This document shows positions 11,442 to 21,862 of a DNA stretch of 64,000 nt, piece after piece; positions within the stretch are counted from its first letter, which is position 1; each line of letters opens with the position of its first letter. The translations under genes and the position numbers were made by a program. Location: positions 1 through 64,000 of the forward strand of contig NZ_OBEF01000004.1 of NCBI RefSeq assembly GCF_900215375.1, given 5' to 3'. This DNA is from Enterobacter sp. CC120223-11 (GTDB lineage Bacteria > Pseudomonadota > Gammaproteobacteria > Enterobacterales > Enterobacteriaceae). The notes below the pieces were generated by a model. That model worked only from the letters and a program-made list of their open reading frames with translations. It did not search any database and was not told the origin of the DNA.

Positions 11442-14400
11442 TCACTGATGGAAGCGAAAAATCGGCAGTAGATAACGTTCTGCCTGTCGGGTAATCGCTT
11501 CAATGCTTTCCGGTTCAAGGGTTCGCCACAGTCGCTGGTACCAGACATCAGCCCCTTCACCACGAACAACCTGGTTGCCTTCCCAGGCCTGGATAAACTT
11601 ACTCCGCGCCTTCTGCTGCGTTTCGTCATCCCATAAAATGACATCATTTTCGCGGTCATAACAAGCGTTCAGCCATGCCCCCCCACTTTCAGGGAGGAAC
11701 AGTAGCGTCTGCGACATGCCTTCACGGTAGCCTGCAACCAAATCCGTCAGGTACGACATGGCTTCCTGCTCAGAGAGCGGCGGAAAGCGCCACTCCTCTT
11801 CTTTGCGCAGCAGCAGACGGCTCTCACCCGTTCCGCCACTGGCACAGTAGACAAGATGCTCCAGCCAAAGTTGCATCCCCTGCGAGACGTTCTTCATTGA
11901 CGGACGCCAGCGCAGCAGTCCATCTGACTGTACCTGTGTGAGCCATCCAGTAATATTGACGCCGTCACACTGCAAATCAATTTCCAGACTTTTCCCCGGC
12001 TGGCGGCTGGCATTGACTCTGTCTGCCAGCGCCTGCATCTCCTCGCGCTGAGCATCCCAGGCAATTTCACCAAATGCACCGTAGGGCAGTTCGCCACCGG
12101 CACGAAAGCGGCGGTACATCAGGCTGGCGTCCTGCTCCTCTACCAGCGTATTGACCAGTTGCTGATTCAGCTGATATCGAGTCAAACCTTCCAGGCTGAA
12201 CGGCTCAGTTTCAGGGATATCGTTATCTTCAGTGCGGAAATTGACCTGCAGACGCATCTGGAAAAATGCTCTGACTGGGTGCGACCAGAAGCGCTGAAGC
12301 TGTTCAAAGGGAAGTGTTTCTAAAACCTGCGGCGGCAACGGCTGAATAAATTCGCTGTGGGCTTCCCCCCCCTGGCTCGCTGCTTTCAACCATTCGCGGG
12401 CGTAACTTTGCCCCTCTCCCGGCAGAAAGTTCACCGCATCAAACGGCATACGACTGTGCTGGTGAGCGATGTGATTTTTCACTCGTTGCTCGGTTTCATC
12501 ACAGTTAAGGGTTTCATCGCCCGCTAAGCAGTGGCTTTGGCCGATATAATCCACCAGTTCCTGAACCAGAACAGACGGATAGCGCTCACTGTTGTCCTGA
12601 ATGGAGCGACCGATGTAGCTGATATAGAGCTTCTGCTCAGCGGACATGAGCGCCTCAAGGAACAAATAACGGTCGTCGTCGCGTCGGCTACGGTCACCGC
12701 GAACGGGCTTCTGGCTCATCAGGTCAAAGCCAAGTGGTGCAAGCGCTCTAGGGTAAATACCATCGTTCATGCCAAGCAGGCACACCACTTTAAAGGGGAT
12801 AGAACGCATCGGCATAAGGGTACAGATGTTGACCGGTCCGGCCAGGAAGCGCTGGCTGATGCGCTCCTGGTCCAGCCGCTGAGCCAGCTCATCCCTCAGC
12901 AGCGACAGCGGAACCGGTGCAGCATACCTGGCGTCCAGAGCCTGATCGATAATGCCCTGCCACTGCTGCTCAATAAGCGCCAGAGCGGCTTCGGTATCGG
13001 TATCCGGGAGGAAGAAATCATTGAGCATTTCACGGCATACGGGCAACCATTCGGCCAACGGTCGCTCACCGGCAAGCTGCTGACGCCAGTGGTTGAGCTT
13101 CATCAACAGCGAAGCCAGGTAACCCACCAGCTCGGCGATGAGCCCGTTGGATTCGTCATACGGCAGAACAGATTGCCACTCGCCCTGGCTGCTTTCCATG
13201 GCGTAACCCAGCAACATTCGCGTCAGGCCGAAGCGCCAGGTGTGCTGCCCGGTGGCTGGCAGATCCCATTCGCGAACGTTGTCATCGTCCATCCCCCAAC
13301 GGATCCCGGACTCGTTCACCCACTGCCGCAGGTAGCGCAGCCCTTCTTCATCAATGTTAAACCGGGCCGCCAGCACCGGGACATCCAGTAAGGCCAGCAC
13401 ATCTTCACTGACAAATCGGCTGTCAGGCAGAGACAGCAAGGTGATAAACGCCTGCAAGGCCGGATGAGACTGGCGCGCCCGGCGATCCGAGATGGCCCAG
13501 GGGATGTAACGTTCGCCACGGGCGCTGCCAAACACCGCCTGGATAAACGGGCTGTAGCTGTCGATATCTGACACCATCACGATAATATCGCGCGGCGCGA
13601 GGGTCGGGTCCTCTTCCAGCATTGCCAACAGACTATCGTGCAGCACTTCGACTTCGCGCTGCGGGCTGTGACAAACGTTAAGGCTCAGGCTACGATCGTC
13701 AGGATCCAGCGTTCGCTTGCTGTCACTGTTTGCAAATTCCTCCGCTGTGCGCCCGGCTACCGCGCTGTTTTGCAGTTCCAGAATGTCGTACTGCAGGCTG
13801 TGCAACAGGTTATCAGGCTCAATATCAACGAAGGCATCCAGCTCCTGATAGCGCTCAAGCCCCGCCAGCAGGTAGATATAATCGCGCCCCAGCTTTCCCC
13901 AGGAGGCCAGCATTGGGTTCCCTACATCCTGCTCGCCTTCGGCATTAAACAGGGCCGGAGCCTGCTGGCTGTCGCGAAATAAGGGGAGATCCCGCTGTTC
14001 GCGGTGATGTCGGCGCTGGCGAGCCAGCAGTTTCGCGAGGAAGGCAGGATCCTTAATATCCCCCCAGTAGTAGCGGCACGGGTTGGTAAAGAGCACATAC
14101 ACATCCACATGCTTACCCAACGCCTGAAGCGCCTGAAGATAGACCGGCGGCAGCGCGGAAATGCCACAGATAAACACCCTTGAAGGCAGGCCAGCAGGTG
14201 GATGGTCGCTCTCCTCCAGCGCGGAAATGAAGCGCTGGTATAAATTAGCGCGGTGCCACAACGGCTGACCCAGCGCCTGAGTGTGTTCCACCAGCGCCTT
14301 CCATAGCGGAGCCTGCCACATTTGAGCATCGTCGATACCTTTAACGCGCTCATCGGCTTCCCAGCGGGTCAGCCATTCAGGGCGATAAACCAGATACTGG

Positions 14401-14807
14401 TCGTAAAGATCGGCAATGCGGGAAGCCAGCTGGAAGAGTTTGCGCTTGTCACCATCGTCCGCCAGGTAGTGACGCAGTGAGGTGAATGCTTCCTGCCCGA
14501 GCATCTCCGGCAGTAGCGTCATCAGCTTCCAGCTCATGCTTTGCTTATTAAAGGCGCTTTGCTCCGGAATTTCAGGCAGGACGCGAACGAACATATCCCA
14601 GATAAAACTCGCCGGGAGCGGGAACGCGATATTGGCAGCGATGCCAAACCGCTTCGAGAGCGTCATTTGCAGCCACTGCGCCATACCCGTACTTTGCACC
14701 AGCACCATTTCAGGCTCGAAGGGGTCGCTGAGCCTTTCCTGCTCAACAATAAACTCCATCAATGCTTCCAGCACATCCAGACGGTTGGAGTGGTAGACCC
14801 GTAACAT
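11442..14807 (-). CDS. recC: Exodeoxyribonuclease V subunit gamma RecC
   Basis: Scaffold subunit of RecBCD. It has an inactivated helicase fold that splits the duplex and reads the Chi sequence in the 3' strand as it passes. The 1121-aa product matches E. coli RecC (1122 aa) from the start MLRVYHSNRLDVL to the C-terminal nuclease-like domain, which lacks catalytic residues. A 129-bp gap separates it from ptrA. The upstream ppd genes are transcribed in the same direction, 29 bp away, so recC may be co-transcribed with them. Confidence 0.96.
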   Translation of the reverse strand: MLRVYHSNRLDVLEALMEFIVEQERLSDPFEPEMVLVQSTGMAQWLQMTLSKRFGIAANIAFPLPASFIWDMFVRVLPEIPEQSAFNKQSMSWKLMTLLPEMLGQEAFTSLRHYLADDGDKRKLFQLASRIADLYDQYLVYRPEWLTRWEADERVKGIDDAQMWQAPLWKALVEHTQALGQPLWHRANLYQRFISALEESDHPPAGLPSRVFICGISALPPVYLQALQALGKHVDVYVLFTNPCRYYWGDIKDPAFLAKLLARQRRHHREQRDLPLFRDSQQAPALFNAEGEQDVGNPMLASWGKLGRDYIYLLAGLERYQELDAFVDIEPDNLLHSLQYDILELQNSAVAGRTAEEFANSDSKRTLDPDDRSLSLNVCHSPQREVEVLHDSLLAMLEEDPTLAPRDIIVMVSDIDSYSPFIQAVFGSARGERYIPWAISDRRARQSHPALQAFITLLSLPDSRFVSEDVLALLDVPVLAARFNIDEEGLRYLRQWVNESGIRWGMDDDNVREWDLPATGQHTWRFGLTRMLLGYAMESSQGEWQSVLPYDESNGLIAELVGYLASLLMKLNHWRQQLAGERPLAEWLPVCREMLNDFFLPDTDTEAALALIEQQWQGIIDQALDARYAAPVPLSLLRDELAQRLDQERISQRFLAGPVNICTLMPMRSIPFKVVCLLGMNDGIYPRALAPLGFDLMSQKPVRGDRSRRDDDRYLFLEALMSAEQKLYISYIGRSIQDNSERYPSVLVQELVDYIGQSHCLAGDETLNCDETEQRVKNHIAHQHSRMPFDAVNFLPGEGQSYAREWLKAASQGGEAHSEFIQPLPPQVLETLPFEQLQRFWSHPVRAFFQMRLQVNFRTEDNDIPETEPFSLEGLTRYQLNQQLVNTLVEEQDASLMYRRFRAGGELPYGAFGEIAWDAQREEMQALADRVNASRQPGKSLEIDLQCDGVNITGWLTQVQSDGLLRWRPSMKNVSQGMQLWLEHLVYCASGGTGESRLLLRKEEEWRFPPLSEQEAMSYLTDLVAGYREGMSQTLLFLPESGGAWLNACYDRENDVILWDDETQQKARSKFIQAWEGNQVVRGEGADVWYQRLWRTLEPESIEAITRQAERYLLPIFRFHQ

Positions 14808-14836
14808 AGTTGCTCCTGACGCTCGCGGTTAAGCCA

Positions 14837-15157
14837 TTAACTTTTTGGGCAATGAAGGCGGGTTAGCAGCCCCTGCCTGCCGGATGGCGTGGTGATCGTT
14901 CCTGTGATGCTGACACATCTTTGGCGGCTTGTCTGTACACGGTTTAGCCGCCAGCCATCGGGCATTGGCGCGGAGTGAAGCTGAGTCTGTCGCCATGCCT
15001 GATGCCACAACTGGCGATACTGGCTGAGCTGCATGCCACCCGCAGCATACTGGCTGTAAAGGCCGGACAACGCCGTGACCACCATGACCATCAGCACCAC
15101 GCTCAACAGCACTTCAGGCAGGCTAAAGCCCTGCTGCCGCATCAGGGAATCTGACAT
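14837..15157 (-). CDS. ppdC: Prepilin-type minor pilin-like protein PpdC
   Basis: Minor type IV pilin/pseudopilin homologue of unknown function. The type III prepilin signal is visible as RQQGF-SLPEV (cleavage after Gly, Glu at +5), followed by a hydrophobic helix of about 20 residues. The 106-aa reading starts at 15157, where an AAGGAGGT ribosome site lies 7 nt upstream. An in-frame start 8 codons earlier has no such site. The start overlaps the end of ygdB by 16 nt. It is the last gene of the ppdA-ppdB-ygdB-ppdC set upstream of recC, and such sets prime assembly of pilin-like fibres. No major pilin is encoded here. Confidence 0.88.
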   Translation of the reverse strand: MSDSLMRQQGFSLPEVLLSVVLMVMVVTALSGLYSQYAAGGMQLSQYRQLWHQAWRQTQLHSAPMPDGWRLNRVQTSRQRCVSITGTITTPSGRQGLLTRLHCPKS

Positions 15158-15549
15158 TGCGATACCTCCTTGCGTGGGCAAAAATCGCTCCAGCCATTGT
15201 TGTCGAACCGTACTTTCCCGCCGCTTACCTTTCCGGTCTGCCAGCGGAATTGTTCCCCACTGTTGGCGATAAGCAGAGCCGTATCATCAGCAAAGACGCG
15301 CAGGCAGGCTCGGCCGGAGAACTCTGTGCTGCTCTGACATCGATCGCCCGACTGGGTTGCCCAGGAAAGAAACCGTCCCCACTCCAGCAAGGATTCCGCA
15401 TTCGCGCTCTCGCGAATTGCGCTTTTATCCAGCGTTGCCTGAGAAACTTTTGCCTGATGCCGAAGGCTCATGCCCTGTAGCATCAGACTTCCAAGGGTCA
15501 ACATCAACAGTACCAGCATGAGTGACGACATGCCTTTTTGCCGACTCAC
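15142..15549 (-). CDS. ygdB: DUF2509 family protein YgdB (pseudopilin-like)
   Basis: 135 aa, the same length as E. coli YgdB. It begins MSRQKGMSSLMLVLLMLTLG, a short basic leader and hydrophobic helix resembling a prepilin (PilX/GspK-like) N terminus but without a clear Gly-Phe cleavage motif. The body carries four cysteines, including DRC and DFC. Its ATG overlaps the ppdB stop (ATGA). Within the minor-pilin set it occupies the PilX/GspK-like position. Its function is not known. Confidence 0.85.
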   Translation of the reverse strand: MSRQKGMSSLMLVLLMLTLGSLMLQGMSLRHQAKVSQATLDKSAIRESANAESLLEWGRFLSWATQSGDRCQSSTEFSGRACLRVFADDTALLIANSGEQFRWQTGKVSGGKVRFDNNGWSDFCPRKEVSQCQIP

Positions 15550-16103
15550 AGGTTGTGTCCCGTCACGCTGTAAACGGCACTTGCTTTAATTTCAGGGCGT
15601 GAGGCCAGATGCGCAGAAAGGGTCAGTTCAAATTCGGGCGCAAAGCCGCTGCGGCTATGCCGCTCCACGGTAAACTCATCCACGAGGATAAAATCAGGAT
15701 CGGTCATTTTTTCCCATCCTGCTCCTGAACAGTTTTGTGCCCCTCGTTGCGTCTCAAGTGCCCCCTTTCTGAGCCTGAAGCCCGTAACGTCCGCATTCGC
15801 GGGAGGCGCCTCCTCCCAGACGCCGTTCAGGTTACTGTCCCAGCGAACCCGCAGACATTGGCTCTCCAGGGTTACCCCTTCACCGGTACAGTTTCCCCGG
15901 CAGAAACCTGCCCGCTGCAAATGACGAGCCACGGCAAGTAAACGCTGCCAGACCTCTTCCTCCAGCGTCTGCTGTTGAGTCTGCCCTGTAGCAGCCCTTT
16001 GCAGGGCAGGTAAAAAACGGGCAGTTGATAACAACAATACGCTGCTAATAGCCATCGCGATCAGGACCTCCACCAGTGAAAAACCCTGCTGATTTACTGA
16101 CAT
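15546..16103 (-). CDS. ppdB: Prepilin-type minor pilin-like protein PpdB
   Basis: 185 aa (I recall 187 in E. coli). The N terminus MSVNQQGF-SLVEVLIAMAIS is a textbook prepilin peptidase site (Gly at -1, Phe/Met at +1, Glu at +5) followed by the assembly helix. The soluble part has cysteine pairs (GFCRGNC, NCSGAG), suggesting disulfides in the periplasm. It overlaps ppdA by 10 nt and ygdB by 4 nt. It probably resembles PilW or GspJ, minor tip components. The role in enterics is not established. Confidence 0.88.
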   Translation of the reverse strand: MSVNQQGFSLVEVLIAMAISSVLLLSTARFLPALQRAATGQTQQQTLEEEVWQRLLAVARHLQRAGFCRGNCTGEGVTLESQCLRVRWDSNLNGVWEEAPPANADVTGFRLRKGALETQRGAQNCSGAGWEKMTDPDFILVDEFTVERHSRSGFAPEFELTLSAHLASRPEIKASAVYSVTGHNL

Positions 16104-16564
16104 CCTTTGACGTTACTCCCTTTGCACAACCGGACACGGCCCCAGTTTGAAATGACGAGCGTCCAGCTGTCCGCTCCGCTTTTCAGAATGATATGTCCCG
16201 GCCAGGCCGTGCTGCGTAAGCCATAAAAACCCAGTGCAGGCGTGATATCTGCAAGGGTGACTTCCGGCCAGAGCGGGCGCAGCACGTACAGATTGCGCCC
16301 CTCACAACCTGTCTGTTCCTGGCTGGTCGCATTGAGGCACCAACCCGAGCCGCTATTTTCCTGTCTCGGTAAGCGGTCACGCCTGTGCCAGTTGGCATCA
16401 TTTCGCAGCATGACCAGATAGTCCCGGACCTGGCTGGCGGTTTGCCAGAGCCGCTGCTGTCGCTGCCAGCTTTGCCAGCCCAGCACACTGCCCGCGCTGA
16501 GTATGATCATCAGCGACAGCGCAACCAGCATTTCAATGAGGGTGTATCCCTGTTCTCGTTTCAT
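16094..16564 (-). CDS. ppdA: Prepilin-type minor pilin-like protein PpdA
   Basis: First gene of the ppd set. The 156-aa reading from 16564 equals the E. coli length and starts MKREQGY-TLIEMLVALSL, with a prepilin cleavage site after Gly6 and Glu at mature position +5. The open frame continues 16 codons upstream, but those residues would displace the short basic leader typical of prepilins. The soluble region resembles GspH/PilT-type minor pilins, with cysteine pairs. Function not established. Confidence 0.88.
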   Translation of the reverse strand: MKREQGYTLIEMLVALSLMIILSAGSVLGWQSWQRQQRLWQTASQVRDYLVMLRNDANWHRRDRLPRQENSGSGWCLNATSQEQTGCEGRNLYVLRPLWPEVTLADITPALGFYGLRSTAWPGHIILKSGADSWTLVISNWGRVRLCKGSNVKGCQ

Positions 16565-16682
16565 GAGCGCACTCTGCACTACTCGCAGGGGGCATTCGAG
16601 GAGCAACAGCAATTTTTACGGGCAGGTTTCAGGGAAAGTTATCGGCTTGCAGGGCGTTGCAGAAAATCAGGAAGGAGGGCCG

Positions 16683-16713
16683 AAAAAAACAAAACCGGCC
16701 ACAGAGACCGGTT
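16683..16713 (-). terminator. Terminator of thyA
   Basis: On the minus strand a six-pair AACCGG/CCGGTT stem with a 9-nt loop is followed by TTTTG and a further run of seven T residues. It lies about 14 nt after the thyA stop. Confidence 0.75.
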
Positions 16714-16726
16714 GATTTCAGGTGAT

Positions 16727-17521
16727 TTAAATCGCCACCGGCGCTTTAATACCCGGGTGAGGATCGTAGCCTTCAATCTCAAAATCGTCGAACTGGTAGT
16801 CGAAGATTGAGGCGGGTTTACGTTTAATCACAAGCTTAGGTAAAGCGCGAGGTTCACGGCTTAGCTGCAGATGAGTCTGCTCCATGTGGTTGCTGTACAG
16901 GTGCGTGTCGCCGCCGGTCCAGACAAAATCGCCCACCTCAAGATCGCACTGCTGGGCAACCATATGCACTAACAGCGCGTAGCTCGCGATGTTAAACGGC
17001 AGGCCCAGGAACACATCGCAGGAGCGCTGATACAGCTGGCAGGAAAGTTTGCCGTCTGCCACGTAGTACTGGAAGAAAGCGTGGCAAGGTGCCAGCGCCA
17101 TTTTATCCAGTTCGCCCACGTTCCAGGCGGAAACGATGATGCGGCGTGAGTCCGGGTCATTTTTCAGCTGGTTAATGACCGTGGTTATCTGGTCGATATG
17201 GCGGCCATCTGGCGTTGGCCAGGCACGCCATTGCTTACCATATACCGGGCCCAGGTTGCCCTGTTCGTCGGCCCACTCATCCCAGATGGAGACGTTATTT
17301 TCATGGAGATAAGCGACGTTGGTGTCCCCTTTCAGGAACCAGAGCAATTCATGAATAATGGAGCGTAAATGGCAGCGTTTGGTGGTCACCAGCGGGAAGC
17401 CTTCCTGCAGGTTAAAACGCATCTGGTGGCCGAAAATCGACAGGGTGCCCGTTCCGGTACGGTCATTTTTTGGGGTGCCCTCGTCGAGCACCTTCTGCAT
17501 CAGATCAAGATACTGTTTCAT
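16727..17521 (-). CDS. thyA: Thymidylate synthase
   Basis: Converts dUMP to dTMP using methylene-tetrahydrofolate, the only de novo source of thymidylate. The 264 aa equal E. coli ThyA. The catalytic cysteine motif LAPCHAFFQ (Cys146) and the nucleotide-binding [18 protein letters not shown] stretch are intact, and the conserved C terminus APVAI closes the active site. The start lies 6 nt from the lgt stop with an AGGAAG ribosome site, so lgt-thyA is an operon as in E. coli. Confidence 0.98.
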   Translation of the reverse strand: MKQYLDLMQKVLDEGTPKNDRTGTGTLSIFGHQMRFNLQEGFPLVTTKRCHLRSIIHELLWFLKGDTNVAYLHENNVSIWDEWADEQGNLGPVYGKQWRAWPTPDGRHIDQITTVINQLKNDPDSRRIIVSAWNVGELDKMALAPCHAFFQYYVADGKLSCQLYQRSCDVFLGLPFNIASYALLVHMVAQQCDLEVGDFVWTGGDTHLYSNHMEQTHLQLSREPRALPKLVIKRKPASIFDYQFDDFEIEGYDPHPGIKAPVAI

Positions 17522-17527
17522 GCTTCC

Positions 17528-18403
17528 TCAGGAGACTTGTTGCTGCGGGTGACGACGATAAGCCCAGACCATCATGATGATCCCTGCCAGCACCATCGGA
17601 ATGGAGAGGATTTGCCCCATGCTGATGTACTGCACCCACTCGCCGGTAAACTGCGCATCCGGCTGACGGAAGAACTCGACGATAATACGGAACAGGCCGT
17701 AGCCAATCAGGAACAGACCGGAAACGGAGCCCGTCGGGCGCGGTTTGCGAATAAACAGATTCAGGATGATAAACAGCACCACGCCTTCCAGTGCCAGTTC
17801 ATAAAGCTGTGAAGCATGACGAGGCAGGACACCGTACTGATCGAACAGAGATTGCCATTCAGGATGTGAAGGCAGCAGCGCCATGTCTTCTGCACGGGAA
17901 CCCGGGAACAGCATGGTGTAGTGGAAGGACGGATCGACACGGCCCCACAGTTCACCATTGATAAAGTTACCCAGACGGCCTGCCCCAAGCCCGAACGGAA
18001 TCAATGGTGCAATGAAGTCGGAAACCTGGAAGAAAGTGCGCTTAGTGCGTCTGGCGAAGACTATCATCACCACGATGACGCCAATCAAGCCACCGTGGAA
18101 CGACATGCCGCCGTCCCATACACGGAACAGATACAGCGGATCGCTCAGGAAGACCGGCATGTTATAGAACAGCACATAGCCAATACGCCCGCCCAGGAAT
18201 ACGCCGAGGAAGCCTGCATAGAGCAGGTTTTCAACTTCGTTTTTCGTCCAGCCGCTGCCCGGTTTGTTCGCCCTGCGAGACGCCAGCCACATTGCGAAGA
18301 CAAAACCGACCAGGTACATCAAGCCGTACCAGTGAAGCGAAACCGGTCCAATGGAAAAAATCACCGGATCAAACTCCGGGAAATGCAGATAACCACTATT
18401 CAT
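17528..18403 (-). CDS. lgt: Phosphatidylglycerol--prolipoprotein diacylglyceryl transferase
   Basis: Inner-membrane enzyme that transfers diacylglycerol from phosphatidylglycerol to the lipobox cysteine, the first step in lipoprotein maturation. The 291 aa equal the E. coli length, with seven predicted membrane segments. The Lgt signature is visible ([18 protein letters not shown], with the essential Arg and Asn), as is HGGLIGV (essential His). It is upstream of thyA. Two predicted lipoprotein clients in this window are YgdR and ActS. Confidence 0.97.
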   Translation of the reverse strand: MNSGYLHFPEFDPVIFSIGPVSLHWYGLMYLVGFVFAMWLASRRANKPGSGWTKNEVENLLYAGFLGVFLGGRIGYVLFYNMPVFLSDPLYLFRVWDGGMSFHGGLIGVIVVMIVFARRTKRTFFQVSDFIAPLIPFGLGAGRLGNFINGELWGRVDPSFHYTMLFPGSRAEDMALLPSHPEWQSLFDQYGVLPRHASQLYELALEGVVLFIILNLFIRKPRPTGSVSGLFLIGYGLFRIIVEFFRQPDAQFTGEWVQYISMGQILSIPMVLAGIIMMVWAYRRHPQQQVS

Positions 18404-18576
18404 CTGTCACCACAAATGCTTGTTATTCCGCCGAAAGTGGTCAGCGGTAGAGACGTGCAGCCGGGTGGCTGCTCCAAAGGAGCGAATAATAGCACAAGGC
18501 GGGAGACGCGGACGCGGGGAAAGATGTAAAAGATCTGTATAGCCGCCCTATTACGCAGAATAGGGCTTTAAGTAAA

Positions 18577-20823
18577 CTAACGACCGCCGCGAATCAGGCC
18601 GCCAAGCCCACGACGCTCCATAAAGGCCGCAACCTGATGGCGAACCTCCGTGGCAAGCTGGGCCTCCAGGCTGCGCTGCGCCAGGTTCTGCGCCTCTTCC
18701 AGCTCAATGTTACGCAGCAAGTACTTCACGCGGGCCACCGAGCGTCCGTTCATCGACAGATGACGGAAGCCCAGACCAATCAGGATAGTGACGCACATCG
18801 GGTCGCCCGCCATTTCACCGCAGAGGCGAAGATCCAGGCCGTGGCGTTCTGACTCCTGTGCAATCATCGACAGCGCCCGCAGCAGCGCCGGATGCAGGCT
18901 GTCATAGATACTTGCTACACGGGTGTTGTTTCTGTCGACCGCCAGCAGATACTGGGTTAGATCGTTTGTCCCGACGGAGATGAAATCTACCCGATTTACC
19001 AGGTGCGGCATCAAAAACACCATCGACGGGACTTCGAGCATTACGCCAATACGTGGTTTCGGGATCTCGTAGCCGATCATCTCCTCCACTTCCCGCCCGG
19101 CACGCTCGATCAGGCGTTTGGCCTCATCGACTTCATCAATGCTGGTCACCATCGGCAGCAAGATGCTGAGATTGCCGGTCGCCGCATTGGCGCGAAGCAT
19201 GGCACGCACCTGAACCAGGAAGATCTCTGGCTGATCGAGCGTGATGCGGATCCCGCGCCAGCCAAGGCAAGGATTCTCTTCGCTGATCGGCATATACGGC
19301 AGCTGCTTATCCGCACCGACATCCAGGGTACGCAGCGTCACCGGCTTGTCGTTGAACATCTGCAACATGCCCTGATACTGCGCAACCTGCTCTTCCTCAG
19401 AGGGGAAGCCGCTCTGTAACATGAACGGAATTTCGGTGCGATAGAGGCCGATGCCGTCGATGCGGCTCCCGAGCTTTTCTTCGTGCTCAGGGCTGAGGCC
19501 CGCATTGAGCATCACTTTGACACGTTCGCCCGTCTTCAACTGGGCCGGGCGCTCAACGTCATCTTCTGCGATTCGGCTGAGCTCATTTTCTTCCGTTACC
19601 AGCCGCTGATATTCCTGCAGCAACACCGGCTCCGGATCCACCAGCAGTTCGCCGCGATAGCCATCCACCACCAGCATGCGGCCATGCAGAACCGAAGGCT
19701 GAATGTCCGCCCCCATCACCGTCGGAATACCTAACGCACGTACCATGATGGCTGCGTGGGAGTTGGCCGCACCATCGCGCACTACCACGCCGGTTAGCCT
19801 GTCCTGCGGTACTTCAGCGAGCGTCGTTGCCGAGAGCTCATCCGCCACCAGGACGAAACGCTCCGGCCAGGCGTTAGCGCCCTGCACGGTGTCGTCAAGA
19901 TGGAACAGCAGGCGCTGACCCAGCGCACGCAAATCGCCTGCACGCTCTTTCAGGTAACCATCGCTCAGCGCGGCAAACTGTGCGGCGAACTTTTCAATGA
20001 TGGTTTTAACCGCCCACTCCGCCACCGAACCTTTGTCCACCTCAGCGAACAGCTCTTTACGCAGGCGCGCGTCGGATAACAAGTGTGAATAGAGGTCAAA
20101 GATGGCCGCGGTTTCTTTCTGCGCGCCGGCAGCGAAACGCTTGCTGTAGCGGCGAAACTCTCCCGCCGCCTCTTCCAGCGCACCAGTAAGACGTTCACGC
20201 TCCAACACGGTGTCCAGCGTCGAGGCTTCGTAAACCTGCTCCATCAGCGGCAGCGTGGCGTCCATCCAGCCCTGAGCAATGGCAACCCCGGAAGATGCAG
20301 GCAGCGCGCGGATACGCGTCTGGCGATATTGACCAAACAGGGCCGTCAGCTGGGACTGAGATAGAATTGCCGCCATTTGCGTGGCGAGCGTGACGAGGAA
20401 CGACTCTTCGCTTTCATCGTACTGGCGAAGCTCACGCTGCTGCACCACCAGCACGCCAAGAAGCTGACGACGCTGGATGATCGGCACACCGAGAAAAGCG
20501 CGGTATTTTTCTTCTTTAACGGAGGGAATGTATTTAAAGCTCGGATGCTTTTGCGCATCCGCAAGGTTAATGGGCTCCGCCAGACGCCCTACCAGCCCAA
20601 CAACGCCTTCATCAAATGCGAGGGTAATCGTGCGGCCGCGCGGTTTTTTAAGCCCGCGCGTCGCCATCAGGTAATAGCAGCGCCTGTCGTGGTCAGCCAG
20701 GTAGACTGAACAGACTTCGGTTTCCATTGCCTGACAGATGTCTGTCACCAGGATATCAAGCGCCTCGTTTACTCGCGGGGCGCTTGCCACTTTCTCGACT
20801 ATTTCTCGCAAGCGGGTGAGCAT
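18577..20823 (-). CDS. ptsP: Phosphoenolpyruvate-protein phosphotransferase PtsP (enzyme I-Ntr)
   Basis: First component of the nitrogen phosphotransferase system. It passes phosphate from PEP to NPr (PtsO) and on to EIIA-Ntr (PtsN), and is controlled by glutamine and 2-oxoglutarate. The 748-aa protein has an N-terminal GAF domain (about 1-150), then the enzyme I domains: the phospho-histidine motif GAANSHAAIMVRALGIP (near residue 356), and the PEP-binding barrel with GGDMAG-type LCGEMAGDP and the GTNDLTQY stretch. It lies 12 nt after rppH in the same direction, as in E. coli, so the two are probably co-transcribed. Confidence 0.97.
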   Translation of the reverse strand: MLTRLREIVEKVASAPRVNEALDILVTDICQAMETEVCSVYLADHDRRCYYLMATRGLKKPRGRTITLAFDEGVVGLVGRLAEPINLADAQKHPSFKYIPSVKEEKYRAFLGVPIIQRRQLLGVLVVQQRELRQYDESEESFLVTLATQMAAILSQSQLTALFGQYRQTRIRALPASSGVAIAQGWMDATLPLMEQVYEASTLDTVLERERLTGALEEAAGEFRRYSKRFAAGAQKETAAIFDLYSHLLSDARLRKELFAEVDKGSVAEWAVKTIIEKFAAQFAALSDGYLKERAGDLRALGQRLLFHLDDTVQGANAWPERFVLVADELSATTLAEVPQDRLTGVVVRDGAANSHAAIMVRALGIPTVMGADIQPSVLHGRMLVVDGYRGELLVDPEPVLLQEYQRLVTEENELSRIAEDDVERPAQLKTGERVKVMLNAGLSPEHEEKLGSRIDGIGLYRTEIPFMLQSGFPSEEEQVAQYQGMLQMFNDKPVTLRTLDVGADKQLPYMPISEENPCLGWRGIRITLDQPEIFLVQVRAMLRANAATGNLSILLPMVTSIDEVDEAKRLIERAGREVEEMIGYEIPKPRIGVMLEVPSMVFLMPHLVNRVDFISVGTNDLTQYLLAVDRNNTRVASIYDSLHPALLRALSMIAQESERHGLDLRLCGEMAGDPMCVTILIGLGFRHLSMNGRSVARVKYLLRNIELEEAQNLAQRSLEAQLATEVRHQVAAFMERRGLGGLIRGGR

Positions 20824-20835
20824 AATGTGCGTGGC

Positions 20836-21369
20836 TTAACCTCTTTTACGTCGATAAGCAGGGGCTGTGTTCTGCAGCTTTGGCGTACTTTCCGTCAGCG
20901 CCAGCACAACGCCTGCAAACTCCTTCATCACCCGACGATAGACATCGCGTTTAAACGACACCACCTGACGCACCGGGTACCAGTAACTTACCCAGCGCCA
21001 GCCATCGAACTCCGGTGTACTGCTGGTTTGCATATTGATATCGGCATCGTTACCAATCAACTGCAGGAGAAACCACTTTTGCTTCTGGCCGATACATACC
21101 GGCTTTGTGTCCCAACGCACCAAACGTTTCGGTAGCTTGTAACGCAGCCAGTTCCGGGTAGACGCCAGGATCCGCACATCTTTGCGGCTCAGACCGACCT
21201 CTTCGAACAATTCCCGGTACATCGCCTGCTCAGCAGATTCGCCTGGGTTGATCCCTCCTTGAGGGAACTGCCAGGAGTGCTGGCCGTAGCGTCTGGCCCA
21301 CATCACCTGGCCCTGACGATTACAGATTACAATGCCAACATTTGGGCGGTAGCCATCGTCATCAATCAC
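20836..21369 (-). CDS. rppH: RNA pyrophosphohydrolase RppH
   Basis: Removes pyrophosphate from the 5' end of mRNA, exposing a monophosphate that triggers RNase E decay. The 177-aa protein has a full Nudix box ([23 protein letters not shown], roughly residues 38-60). I chose the GTG at 21369, which gives the family N terminus [19 protein letters not shown] and has a GAGGT ribosome site 6 nt upstream. The upstream continuation to 21387 adds six residues not found in the family. It starts the rppH-ptsP operon. Confidence 0.95.
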   Translation of the reverse strand: MIDDDGYRPNVGIVICNRQGQVMWARRYGQHSWQFPQGGINPGESAEQAMYRELFEEVGLSRKDVRILASTRNWLRYKLPKRLVRWDTKPVCIGQKQKWFLLQLIGNDADINMQTSSTPEFDGWRWVSYWYPVRQVVSFKRDVYRRVMKEFAGVVLALTESTPKLQNTAPAYRRKRG

Positions 21370-21734
21370 CGGACTACCTCTAAACAATTTTCAATGTGAA
21401 TGATTGTTTCACACTCGCCGGAAACGGTAAACCACTCTCTTGCGGCGATAACACCGGATAACAATTGAATAACTCACAGTAATCATCAAAGTTATAAACA
21501 GAAGAGAGGGTCACAGCGCCATTTTATTCACTTTTTCTGTGGATAGAGTTGTGAAGAAGTCTGGAATTACCACGGGAAAACCCTGAACTACCCTGAAAAG
21601 CCAATTTCACACCATCAAAATAAGATGATGTTATTCATTACGTTAGGATAGTTCTTTTTCATGAGATATGCCACAACGTGACGATCATCACACAGGAGAT
21701 CCTTGCACTGATGAAAGATCGAGCAACGTCGTTT

Positions 21735-21743
21735 TTATCCACA
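21735..21743 (+). promoter_or_regulatory. DnaA box (perfect match)
   Basis: TTATCCACA matches the high-affinity DnaA consensus TTATNCACA exactly. It is about 310 nt upstream of mutH. Confidence 0.6.
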
Positions 21744-21853
21744 GATTGTGCCACTAACTTAAACACATTTTGTGTGAAAATTGGATTTTCGTCGCACGTC
21801 AAGCCTGTAAATGGAAACAGTAGTGGGGGTTTTTACCAGTTATCCCATTTTTC

Positions 21854-21862
21854 TGTGGATAA
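21854..21862 (-). promoter_or_regulatory. DnaA box (perfect match, opposite orientation)
   Basis: TGTGGATAA is the complement of TTATCCACA, 119 bp from the other perfect box and facing it. It is about 190 nt upstream of mutH. Confidence 0.6.
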